NCBI GenBank assembly: GCA_964541085.1 | Contig: CAZIPA010000005.1 | Location: 1 to 64,000 of the forward strand | Origin: UBA4644 sp964541085 | GTDB lineage: Bacteria > Bacillota > Clostridia > Oscillospirales > Butyricicoccaceae | DNA length: 64,000 nucleotides | Direction of reading: 5' to 3' | Shown: positions 14,207-22,313 of the stretch, piece after piece | Position numbering within the stretch: the stretch's first letter is position 1 | Layout: each line of letters begins with the position of its first letter | Position numbers and translations under genes: made by a program | The notes under the pieces: model-generated | The model's database searches: none | Seen by the model: only the letters and a program-made list of their open reading frames with translations | What the model was told of the DNA's origin: nothing

Positions 14207-15082
14207 TTACCATTGCCGCTGGCGGGAAATTTCTTCAAACAGCAGTTGATAGCTGCGATAGCGGCTGGAGGCAATGCTTCCCTGCGCTACGGCCTCCCGC
14301 ACGGCACAGCCCGGCTCCTGCATATGATGGCAGTCGGAAAAGCGGCACTGACCGAAGCAGGCTTCGAGCTCCGGAAAATAATGCTGCAAATTGTCCCGGG
14401 AAAGCTTTTCCATGCGCACTGCGTCAAAGGTGGAAAAACCCGGCGTGTCCGCCACATAGCCGCCATTTTCCAGCCGCAGCAGCTCCACATGGCGGGTCGT
14501 ATGCCGTCCACGCTGGATTTTCTGGCTCATTTCTCCTGTTGGCAGGGCAAAGCGTCCGTCCAGACAATTCAGCAGACTGGATTTTCCAATGGCAGAGTTA
14601 CCGGTAAAGGCGGAAATCTTTCCGGCCAGCAGCGCCTTCAGCTCGTCCATACCCTCTCCGGTGACAGCGCTGGCCCGCAGCACGGGAAAGCCCGCCTTGG
14701 AATAGGCGTCCCAAAGCTCCTGACTGTCGCTCAAATCAGACTTGCTCAGCAGGATCACCGGCTGAATGCCCTGATAGAGCGCCACCACCGTTACCTTGTC
14801 AATGAGAAAGGGATCTGTAACCGGCGGTGCCTGCGAGCACAGGATCACCAGCTGGTCAATATTTGCAATGGCAGGGCGGATCAGATGATTGCGCCGGGGT
14901 TCACGGCCGGTGATATAGCCGCCGGAGGCGGTTTTCCGCAGACTTACCCGGTCGCCGCAGGCAAGGATCCCCTCCTGCCGCACCCGGCCCGCTGCCCGGC
15001 AGCGAATGATCTCTTCTCCGCAGGCGACCTCATAATTTCCGCCCACGCCCTTCAAAACCACACCGTTCCACAAAGCTTCCAT
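14207..15082 (-). CDS. rsgA: Ribosome small-subunit biogenesis GTPase RsgA
   Basis: GTPase of 291 residues acting in late 30S maturation. It has an OB-fold N-terminus (1-65) and a circularly permuted GTPase core with SKSD (G4) near 113-116, Walker A GNSAIGKSS at 161-169 and DTPGF (G3) at 212-216. The zinc module has ligands C246, C251, H253 and C259. The start overlaps the prkC stop in TGATG. Last gene of the PrpC-PrkC-RsgA trio common to Firmicutes; RsgA is a known PrkC substrate in Bacillus. Confidence 0.95.
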   Translation of the reverse strand: MEALWNGVVLKGVGGNYEVACGEEIIRCRAAGRVRQEGILACGDRVSLRKTASGGYITGREPRRNHLIRPAIANIDQLVILCSQAPPVTDPFLIDKVTVVALYQGIQPVILLSKSDLSDSQELWDAYSKAGFPVLRASAVTGEGMDELKALLAGKISAFTGNSAIGKSSLLNCLDGRFALPTGEMSQKIQRGRHTTRHVELLRLENGGYVADTPGFSTFDAVRMEKLSRDNLQHYFPELEACFGQCRFSDCHHMQEPGCAVREAVAQGSIASSRYRSYQLLFEEISRQRQW

Positions 15083-17073
15083 CAGAAGGTTACATACTCC
15101 TGACTCTGCAGCACGCCGTCCTGATACACCTGAATCTGGTGCTCACCCTCGATGCCGCTCAGCGTCAGATAGACAAAGCCTTCCTCCGGTGCGTGCAGCG
15201 AGGTATAGGTCAGCGCTCCATCCAGATAGACATCCACGCTGATGAGACCGTCCGAGGCAATCAGCGGCACGGTGTAGAAATAATCCTTATATACCGGCTC
15301 CGGCGGCAGCTCCCGCTCCTTGCTGATCTGGATAGTGATTCGTGTACCCTTTTCGATTTCCGTACCGGCAGCCACACTCTGATAAATCACCAGACCGGGC
15401 TCTCCGTCGGCCTCGGTTTCCACCGGTTCATACCATTCCAGACCGGCCAGATCCAGCAGCTCCAGCGCCGTATTCAGCGGCTTGCCCATCAGATCTGGCA
15501 TGGGAATCATCACAAATTCCGGCCCGCGGCTGACAGTGATGGTCACGGTATCGCCCTCCGTCAGCACAGTTCCGGCAGCGGGATCGGTACGGATGACCAT
15601 GCCGTTTTCGATTTCATCGTTATATTCCGGCGCAGCCTCCACACACTGCACACCAAAGCGGTCCAGCTCGATCTTGGCCTGCCGTGCGTCAGTGTTGGTA
15701 TAGTCCGGCAGAGAGAAGGTTCTGGTGCCGCGGCTGATGGTCACGGTGATGGTGTCGCCGGGGTTGATTTTCCGCTGGGATTCCGGATCCTGAGAAATGA
15801 TCTTGCCGGCATCCACGGTTTCGTTATACACATACTCCCCTTCCACAATGACCACATTGGAATATTGCGGATCGGAAATTACCTGCGAATAGTAAAGTCC
15901 CTTGAGATTGGGTGCGTAAATTTTGCTGGAATCCGTTCCGCCGAAGGGATCCAGAATCTTCTGTACAAAGTAATAGGCTCCCGCACAGAAAATGAGCACG
16001 GCAATCACACCGAAGATCAGTGCGGCAGTCACCGGCGAACGGCGTTTCTTTTCCATGGGTTCCTCCTGTTCAGGCTCCTTCGGCGCTTCCTCCGGCTCCC
16101 GATGCTCCGGCGTATGATTTCTGTCGGTATCACGGGGCGTGACAACCTCACCGGTGTTGTTCAGCTTGCGGGTGGCATCCGGATCGGCAGGTGCTTCTCC
16201 GGGAACGGCAGTCCCCTCTTCCCGGGAAATGTTCAGCTTGAACTGCTGGGCATTCTGGAAGGCCTCCAGCTCCTCCAGTACCTGTCCTGCGGAGGTGTAG
16301 CGCTTGGAGAGCGAAGGATTCATGGCCTTCATGGTGATCTCCTCCAGCTGGGGCGGTACATTTTCCGCAAACACCGAAGGGGGCAGGGCGATGGAATTGA
16401 TGTGCTGCAACGCGATGGAAACCGGCGTGTCCCCTTCAAAGGGCAGCCGTCCGGTAATCATCTCATACATCACCACACCCAGCGAATACAGATCGGTGCG
16501 GTTGTCCACAAAGCTGCCCTTGGCCTGCTCCGGAGAGACATAGTGCACCGAGCCGATGGCCTCACCCTTGCAGTAGGTGTTGTCACTGTTGGTAAAATGG
16601 GCAATGCCAAAATCGGCCACCTTTACCGTGCCATCCCGCAGCAGCATAATATTCTGGGGCTTGATGTCCCGGTGAATGATGTTATGGCTGTGGGCGTGCT
16701 CCAGCGCACGGGCAATCTGCGTGGCAAATACCGTGACCTCCTTGGGAGAAAGCTGGCCCCGGCGGCTGAGATATTCCTTCAGGGTGATGCCGTCGATCAG
16801 CTCCATCACGATATATTCCACGCTTCCCGAACGGGAAACATCATAAACATTGACGATATTGGGATGAGACAGCATGGCGACGGCCTGAGCCTCGTCATGG
16901 AATTTCCGCCGGAACTCTTCATCCTGCGCAAACTCATCCTTGAGAATTTTCACCGCCACATAGCGGTTCAGTCGATGGCATTTTGCCTTATAAACCACGG
17001 CAGTGCCGCCAACACCAATGACCTCCAGCAGCTCATACCGGTTGTCCAAAATCGTTCCGATAAATTGATCCAT
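15082..17073 (-). CDS. prkC: PASTA-domain serine/threonine protein kinase
   Basis: Membrane kinase of 663 residues. The cytoplasmic Hanks-type kinase (13-270) shows G-loop GVGGTAVV, Lys42, HRD with Asp136 and DFG. A charged Pro/Glu-rich juxtamembrane linker leads to a single TM at about 345-368. Three PASTA repeats follow (about 378-450, 451-520, 521-592), then about 70 residues forming an Ig-like tail. PASTA domains sense muropeptides or lipid II. Paired with the PP2C phosphatase encoded directly upstream (12-bp gap) and with RsgA downstream. It probably tunes cell-wall synthesis, ribosome assembly and spore germination. Confidence 0.95.
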   Translation of the reverse strand: MDQFIGTILDNRYELLEVIGVGGTAVVYKAKCHRLNRYVAVKILKDEFAQDEEFRRKFHDEAQAVAMLSHPNIVNVYDVSRSGSVEYIVMELIDGITLKEYLSRRGQLSPKEVTVFATQIARALEHAHSHNIIHRDIKPQNIMLLRDGTVKVADFGIAHFTNSDNTYCKGEAIGSVHYVSPEQAKGSFVDNRTDLYSLGVVMYEMITGRLPFEGDTPVSIALQHINSIALPPSVFAENVPPQLEEITMKAMNPSLSKRYTSAGQVLEELEAFQNAQQFKLNISREEGTAVPGEAPADPDATRKLNNTGEVVTPRDTDRNHTPEHREPEEAPKEPEQEEPMEKKRRSPVTAALIFGVIAVLIFCAGAYYFVQKILDPFGGTDSSKIYAPNLKGLYYSQVISDPQYSNVVIVEGEYVYNETVDAGKIISQDPESQRKINPGDTITVTISRGTRTFSLPDYTNTDARQAKIELDRFGVQCVEAAPEYNDEIENGMVIRTDPAAGTVLTEGDTVTITVSRGPEFVMIPMPDLMGKPLNTALELLDLAGLEWYEPVETEADGEPGLVIYQSVAAGTEIEKGTRITIQISKERELPPEPVYKDYFYTVPLIASDGLISVDVYLDGALTYTSLHAPEEGFVYLTLSGIEGEHQIQVYQDGVLQSQEYVTF

Positions 17074-17085
17074 GGTGGCGCCTCC

Positions 17086-17808
17086 TTAAAACGCGATCAG
17101 TACGACGGTGATATTGTCCTGTCCGCCCCGGCTCTTGGCCAGCGCAAGCAGCCTCTGACAGGCCGCTTCAGGGTGCTCCGCCTGAAACACTTCATAGTAA
17201 ATCTCCGGGTCGGAAAGCTCCCGGGTAAGACCGTCGCTGCAAAGCAGCAGATACTGGCCGGGCTTTCCCTGCTCGGCAAATACATCGCACCGCACCGTAG
17301 CCTCCGCACCCATAGCCCGTGTAATCACGCTGCGGCTGGGATGGCGGCTGGCCTGATAGGGTGTCAAGTCTCCCCGCTTTACAAGCTCTGTCACCAGGGA
17401 ATGATCCTCCGTCACCTGACGCATTCCGTTTTCATCCAGAAAATACGCCCGGCTGTCACCTACATTGCCCACCAGCACGCGGCCTCCCCGGCACAGGGCG
17501 GAAACCATGGTAGTGCCCATGCCGCTGTAGTCCGGATTGTTCCGGGCTGCGTCAAAGAGAACATCGTTGACACGGGAATAGGCATCCTCCAGCATGGCCC
17601 GGGTGCAGCCTGTCTGCCACACAGAGCCGATTTCCTTCAGAAAGGCATCCGCCGCCATAGAGCTGGCAACCTCTCCGGCATTTGCGCCGCCCATACCGTC
17701 GCACACCAGAAAAACACCGATGTCCGCATCCTCCCGGCAAATTATCCGAAAGGTATCCTGATTTACTTCTCTGACATTTCCGATATCTGTCAAGCCCCAA
17801 GCCTTCAC
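17086..17808 (-). CDS. prpC: PP2C-family Ser/Thr phosphatase (Stp/PrpC)
   Basis: Soluble phosphatase of 240 residues that reverses PrkC phosphorylation. The metal-binding motifs of PP2C are in order: REVNQD near residue 16, VCDGMGG at about 35-41, GDSRAY, SDGLT and GGQDNITVV. There is no membrane segment. The start overlaps the rlmN stop in ATGA, and the kinase follows 12 bp after its stop. Confidence 0.93.
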   Translation of the reverse strand: MKAWGLTDIGNVREVNQDTFRIICREDADIGVFLVCDGMGGANAGEVASSMAADAFLKEIGSVWQTGCTRAMLEDAYSRVNDVLFDAARNNPDYSGMGTTMVSALCRGGRVLVGNVGDSRAYFLDENGMRQVTEDHSLVTELVKRGDLTPYQASRHPSRSVITRAMGAEATVRCDVFAEQGKPGQYLLLCSDGLTRELSDPEIYYEVFQAEHPEAACQRLLALAKSRGGQDNITVVLIAF

Positions 17809-18848
17809 AGAGACACCTCCTCGCTGTGCTGCCGCCGAAGCTGTCCGCAGGAGGCAGCAATATCACCGCCAAGACTGCGCCGCACGGTGGCGTTCAGACC
17901 GTTTCGTATCAATTCATTTTGAAATTTCCGCAGATTTTCCCGGGTACTGGGAATCAGCGGCGACCCCTCCACATGGTTCAGCGGGATCAGATTCACATGA
18001 CAGTTGAAGCCCCGCAGCAGCCCGATCAGCTGCCTTGCGCATTCCGGCGTATCGTTCACATCCCGGATCATGGCATATTCAAAGGAGATCCGTCTGCCGG
18101 TGGCGTCGAAATAATGGCGGCAGGCCGGCATCAGCTGCTCCAGCGGCCAGCGGCGATTCACAGGCATCAGCCGGGAACGCAGTTCGTTGTTGGGCGCGTG
18201 GAGGGAGACAGAAAGGGTCAGCTGCAATTTTTCCTGCTCCAGCTGCCGGATCATGGGAACCAGTCCGCAGGTGGAAATAGAAATATGCCGCATCCCGATA
18301 TTTAATCCCTCCGGATGGCTTACCAGCCGAAGGAAGGTCATCACATTTTCATAGTTGTCCAGCGGCTCACCGGTGCCCATCAGGACGATGTTGGAAACAC
18401 GCCGTCCGCTGTCCTTCTGGGCATAGATGATCTCGTCCAGAATCTCGGCAGGGCGCAGATTGCGGCTTTTTTTCGGGTCAAAGGAGGCGCAGAAGACACA
18501 GCCCATTTTACAGCCCGCCTGGGTAGAAACGCAGATGCTGTTGCCGTGTTCATACTGCATCAGCACCGTTTCAATGCTGTTGCCGTCCTCCAGACCAAAC
18601 AGATATTTGATGGTTCCGTCATGTGCGGAAACCTGCTTGCGCAGAATCTCCGGCCGGGTAAGAATGCAGGCATCCTTCAGGGATTCCCGCAGGGTTTTCG
18701 GCAGGTCGCTCATCTCGTCAAAGGAGGCAACGCCCTGCTGAAGCCAGCGGAACACCTGTTTTCCCCGATAGGCCGGTTGACCCAGCTGCGTCAAAAGCGC
18801 CGTGATCTGTTCCGGCAGCAGTGACTTGATGCAGATTTTTTCTTCCAT
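17805..18848 (-). CDS. rlmN: 23S rRNA/tRNA (adenine-C2) methyltransferase RlmN
   Basis: Radical-SAM methyltransferase of 347 residues that methylates A2503 of 23S rRNA and A37 of some tRNAs. The iron-sulfur motif CKMGCVFC gives Cys113, Cys117 and Cys120; the SAM-binding GTGEP motif follows. Cys334 near the C-terminus (AASCGQL) is the expected second catalytic cysteine. Length is typical. It starts 14 bp after rsmB and overlaps prpC by 4 bp. Confidence 0.95.
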   Translation of the reverse strand: MEEKICIKSLLPEQITALLTQLGQPAYRGKQVFRWLQQGVASFDEMSDLPKTLRESLKDACILTRPEILRKQVSAHDGTIKYLFGLEDGNSIETVLMQYEHGNSICVSTQAGCKMGCVFCASFDPKKSRNLRPAEILDEIIYAQKDSGRRVSNIVLMGTGEPLDNYENVMTFLRLVSHPEGLNIGMRHISISTCGLVPMIRQLEQEKLQLTLSVSLHAPNNELRSRLMPVNRRWPLEQLMPACRHYFDATGRRISFEYAMIRDVNDTPECARQLIGLLRGFNCHVNLIPLNHVEGSPLIPSTRENLRKFQNELIRNGLNATVRRSLGGDIAASCGQLRRQHSEEVSL

Positions 18849-18862
18849 GAGAGCTCCGTTTC

Positions 18863-20176
18863 TCAGTGTTTTCTGATTTTTGCGATGAAAAAGCCGTCCG
18901 TTCCGTGAATGTGCGGCCAGAGGGTCAGCATTCCCTCCGGCACCTCACCGATGCCCGGCAGGAAAAAGCTCTCCAGAGCAAAGTCCGGATGTGTCTCCAG
19001 AAACTGTCGGACGACTGCCTCGTTTTCTTCCTTCAGCACCGTGCAGGTGGAATATACCAGCCGTCCGCCGGACTTCAGCGCGGCAGCGCCATTGTTCAGA
19101 ATGGAAAGCTGCAGAGGCGGCAGCGCTTTGATGCTGTCCCCGTCCTTATAGCGCACATCCGGCTTTTTCCGAATGACACCCATACCGGAACAGGGTACAT
19201 CGCAGATCACGCCGTCGGCCCTGCCCTGCAAGGCTTCCCGGGGGACGGACGCATCCGCCGCCAGCGATTGCAGAATGGAAACCCCATAGGTTTCCGCATT
19301 TTTTGCGATCAGGTCTGCCCGATGGGGGTGAATATCCATGGACAAAAGCTGCCCCTGATTTTCCATCAGCTGTCCCGCCAGCAGGGACTTCCCTCCCGGT
19401 GCGGCACACAAATCAAAAATCGTTTCGCCGGGCCGGGGCGCAAGCGCCTCGATACAAAGCTGACTGGCCGTATCCTGTACATACAGCAGACCCTGCTCCA
19501 GCAGGCCGCAATGCAGGACTCTTTTCATTGTATCAAAACAGATGGCGTTTGGCAAGAAGGCATGGGGAAAAGCGGCAATATCCTGCGCTTCCAGCTGCTC
19601 CAAAAGCCTGTCCCGAGTGGTTTTCAGGGTGTTTACCCGGGCGGTTACGGAAAAGGGGCTGTTATTGGCCTTCAGCAGAGCCTCACATTCCTCTTCACCC
19701 AGACGCTTCAGCAGCTTTCCCACAAACCACTTCGGATGGCTGTAGGTGATGGAAAGATAATCCAGAAGCGGCTCATGCGGCACCTGCGGCAGCTGTTGCA
19801 GATTGCGTCCCAGACTGCGCAGAACGCCGTTGACAAAGCCCGCCGCTGCCGGATTCCACTGCTGCTTTACCAGCTTGACCGTCTCATTCACGGCGGCGCT
19901 CTCCGGCACACGGGTGAGAAACACCAGCTGATATGCACCCAGCCGCAGTGCATCCAAAAGCTGCGGCGTCAGCTTTTCCACCGGCCGACTGCTGAAGCTG
20001 CCGATGAGAAAATCCAGATAGGCCCGATGCTGCAAAACACCATAGGTCAGCGCCGATGCCAGACCGGCCTCCTCCGGAGACAGTCCGGCGCAGGCTTTTT
20101 TCAAATACAGATCCGGCCAGGCTCCCTCCCGGCGAAAGGTAATCAGCGCCTTCAGCGCGATCTCACGGCCGGTCAT
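18863..20176 (-). CDS. rsmB: 16S rRNA m5C967 methyltransferase RsmB
   Basis: Protein of 437 residues with an N-terminal NusB-like domain (1-135), a linker and a SAM-dependent m5C methyltransferase domain. APGGKS (SAM site) and DVPCSGMG carry the family's catalytic pocket; a second Cys lies in the STCTV motif near the end. It sits in the usual fmt-rsmB-rlmN order, with the zinc peptidase inserted between fmt and rsmB, as in many clostridia. The start overlaps the peptidase stop in ATGA. Confidence 0.94.
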   Translation of the reverse strand: MTGREIALKALITFRREGAWPDLYLKKACAGLSPEEAGLASALTYGVLQHRAYLDFLIGSFSSRPVEKLTPQLLDALRLGAYQLVFLTRVPESAAVNETVKLVKQQWNPAAAGFVNGVLRSLGRNLQQLPQVPHEPLLDYLSITYSHPKWFVGKLLKRLGEEECEALLKANNSPFSVTARVNTLKTTRDRLLEQLEAQDIAAFPHAFLPNAICFDTMKRVLHCGLLEQGLLYVQDTASQLCIEALAPRPGETIFDLCAAPGGKSLLAGQLMENQGQLLSMDIHPHRADLIAKNAETYGVSILQSLAADASVPREALQGRADGVICDVPCSGMGVIRKKPDVRYKDGDSIKALPPLQLSILNNGAAALKSGGRLVYSTCTVLKEENEAVVRQFLETHPDFALESFFLPGIGEVPEGMLTLWPHIHGTDGFFIAKIRKH

Positions 20177-20853
20177 CTGCGGTCACGGTCATGGCCGCCG
20201 AAGAGCAGAAACAGCCGCAGCAGCTGTCCCATGGACACAGCCAGCGATGCCACATAGGTCAGCGCCGCCGCGCGAAGCACCTTTCCGGCACCGTCCAGCG
20301 TCTGCTCGTCAAAGCAACCGGAATCAGTCAGCGCCGCCAGTGCCCGGTTGGAAGCGTTGAATTCCACCGGCAGCGTAAGCAGCTGAAACAGCACCACAAG
20401 TCCGAACAGCAGAATGCCGATCCAGCAAAGCTGCTGGCTGCCCAGAATCATTCCCAGAATCAGCACGGGCCAGGACAGCTTGGAGCCAAACTGACAGGCC
20501 GGGATCACCGCCATGCGCAGCCGGATGGGGCCATAGCTCTCTGCATACTGGGCCGCGTGTCCCGCTTCATGAGCGGCAACGCCCACAGCAGCAACGCTGT
20601 TGGTCTGATAAACGCCCTGCGAAAGATGGATGCGTCCATCCCGGGGATCGTAATTGTCCGTAAGCTGACCGGCAATCGGCGCAATCTGCACATCGGAAAC
20701 CTGATACATCCGCAGCACCAGCTCCGCCGCCTGCGCACCGGTCATCCGGGCGGAAACGCCGGAATATTGGGCAAAGGTGCTCTTCACCTTCGCCTGCGCC
20801 CACAGTGAAAACAGCACCGCAGGCAGAACAAACAGTAAATAGCTCCAATCCAT
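20173..20853 (-). CDS. Zinc-dependent membrane peptidase (YugP-like)
   Basis: Membrane metallopeptidase of 226 residues. An N-terminal transmembrane segment (about 4-20) is followed by the zinc motif HEAGH at 95-99, after AAVGVAA, and three hydrophobic segments (about 113-135, 140-165, 195-218). YDPRDGRIHLSQGVY upstream of HEAGH is typical of the YugP family (peptidase with unknown substrate). Location between fmt and rsmB is common in clostridia and suggests co-expression with the translation cluster rather than a shared pathway. Confidence 0.85.
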   Translation of the reverse strand: MDWSYLLFVLPAVLFSLWAQAKVKSTFAQYSGVSARMTGAQAAELVLRMYQVSDVQIAPIAGQLTDNYDPRDGRIHLSQGVYQTNSVAAVGVAAHEAGHAAQYAESYGPIRLRMAVIPACQFGSKLSWPVLILGMILGSQQLCWIGILLFGLVVLFQLLTLPVEFNASNRALAALTDSGCFDEQTLDGAGKVLRAAALTYVASLAVSMGQLLRLFLLFGGHDRDRR

Positions 20854-20894
20854 GTAAAATCCCTCCGTTGGTTCTTTGGATTGCGGGCGAAATC

Positions 20895-21824
20895 TCAGCA
20901 GAAGCGCTCCTCCAGCATGGCCTGATGTCCCCGGAAATAGGCATCTGCCGGCATTTTCTTGCCTCCGGCGGCCTGCACCTGCGCCACAAGGACGCTGCCC
21001 TGTCCGCAGGCAATGTACACACCCTTGCGGTCAACCTTGAGAATGCTTCCCGGCTGCCCCAAAACACCCTCCGGCTGCGCTACAGCACCGCCGAACAGCT
21101 TGATCTTTCCGCCGCCCAGCTGGCAAAACGCACCCGGCTGGGGGTCGTAGGCACGGATGCGGCAGGAGATTTCCAGGGCGCTTCCCCCGAAGGAAATCTG
21201 ACAATCCTCCGTGCGGATCATAGGCGCATAGGAGCCCTCTTCCGGCTGCTTTTCGCCGGAAAGCGCACCCTGCTCCAGCAAGGCAATGGCCTTTACAATC
21301 GCTGCGCCGCCGATCTCTGCCAGTCGGTCATGGAGACTTCCGTAGCTTTCCTCCGGGAGAATATCCGTGCTTTCCTTCAGCAGCATATCGCCGGTATCCA
21401 GCCCGGCATCCATCTGCATGATGGTAACACCGGCTTTGGTTTCGCCGTGCAGAATGCAGGCATTGATGGGGCTTGCACCCCGATAATCAGGCAGCAGCGA
21501 TGCGTGAACATTCAGACAGCCGTACTTTGGAAGCTCCAGCACGGCAGGCGGCAGTATCCGTCCATAAGCCGCCACGACGATCAGCTCAGGCTCCAGCGCG
21601 GCCAGCTGCTGCTGTACCTCGGCCTTGCGCAGACCCTTGGGCTGAAACACCGGAAAGCCCTTTTCCAGAGCGTAAACCTTCACCGGCGGCGGAAGCAGCT
21701 TCATGCCACGGTTTTTCGGCGTGTCCATACGGGTGAAAACACCGGCGATGGTATGGCCCGCTTCATACAGGGCAGAGAGCGATGCCACGGCAAACTCCGG
21801 CGTACCCATGAAAACAATTCTCAT
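20895..21824 (-). CDS. fmt: Methionyl-tRNA formyltransferase
   Basis: Cytosolic enzyme of 309 residues that formylates initiator Met-tRNA using 10-formyl-THF. MGTPEFAV at the N-terminus, NVHASLLPDYRGASPI holding the catalytic Asn-His, and MDAGLDTGDML are diagnostic. A C-terminal OB-like domain covers about 205-309. The start overlaps the def stop by 4 bp, so formylation and deformylation are coupled. Confidence 0.95.
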   Translation of the reverse strand: MRIVFMGTPEFAVASLSALYEAGHTIAGVFTRMDTPKNRGMKLLPPPVKVYALEKGFPVFQPKGLRKAEVQQQLAALEPELIVVAAYGRILPPAVLELPKYGCLNVHASLLPDYRGASPINACILHGETKAGVTIMQMDAGLDTGDMLLKESTDILPEESYGSLHDRLAEIGGAAIVKAIALLEQGALSGEKQPEEGSYAPMIRTEDCQISFGGSALEISCRIRAYDPQPGAFCQLGGGKIKLFGGAVAQPEGVLGQPGSILKVDRKGVYIACGQGSVLVAQVQAAGGKKMPADAYFRGHQAMLEERFC

Positions 21825-22297
21825 GCCTCCTCGTCCTCCTCATCGGACTGGAGATATTCCGTCACCAGCTCGGTATACAGGTGGCCGTCCAGATGGTCGA
21901 TCTCATGGCAGAAGGCACGGGCTGTAAAGCCTTCGGCCTCCCGCTCATGCCACTGGGCATTGCGATCCTGGAAGCGGACACGCACCTTCATGGGGCGCTT
22001 GACCATGCCATATTTGCCCGGCACGCTGAGGCAGCCCTCCGCACCGTCCTGCTCCCCTTCCGCAGAGAGGATTTCCGGATTGATGACCTCCAGAAAGCTT
22101 TCATCCTCCACCATCACCAGCGCCAGCCGGCGCAGAATCCCCACCTGCGGTCCGGCCAGACCGGCGCCTTCCGCAGCAGTCAGGGTATCATGCATATCGT
22201 CCAGCAGCGTAAAAAGACGCTGGTTGAATTCCGTCACCGGGCGGCATTTTTTCGTGAGAATGTCGTCACCGACCTTTACAATATTGCGAATAGCCAT
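21821..22297 (-). CDS. def: Peptide deformylase
   Basis: Metalloenzyme of 158 residues removing the N-formyl group from nascent proteins. All three motifs are present: GAGLAGPQVG, EGCLSVPG with metal-ligand Cys89, and HEIDH with His131, Glu132 and His135. The acidic C-terminal tail (SDEEDEEA) is a local feature. It starts 16 bp after priA. Confidence 0.95.
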   Translation of the reverse strand: MAIRNIVKVGDDILTKKCRPVTEFNQRLFTLLDDMHDTLTAAEGAGLAGPQVGILRRLALVMVEDESFLEVINPEILSAEGEQDGAEGCLSVPGKYGMVKRPMKVRVRFQDRNAQWHEREAEGFTARAFCHEIDHLDGHLYTELVTEYLQSDEEDEEA

Positions 22298-22313
22298 GAT
22301 GATTTTCCTCCTG

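Noticed and set aside
15139..17922. A 927-codon open frame on the plus strand across prkC and prpC
   Set aside because: It is antisense to two clearly conserved genes and reads as low-complexity His/Gln/Arg-rich sequence without motifs. GC-rich coding DNA often leaves such frames open. The long minus-strand frame under cotH (3849-6380) and the plus-strand frame across fmt-def-priA (20805-22922) were rejected for the same reason.
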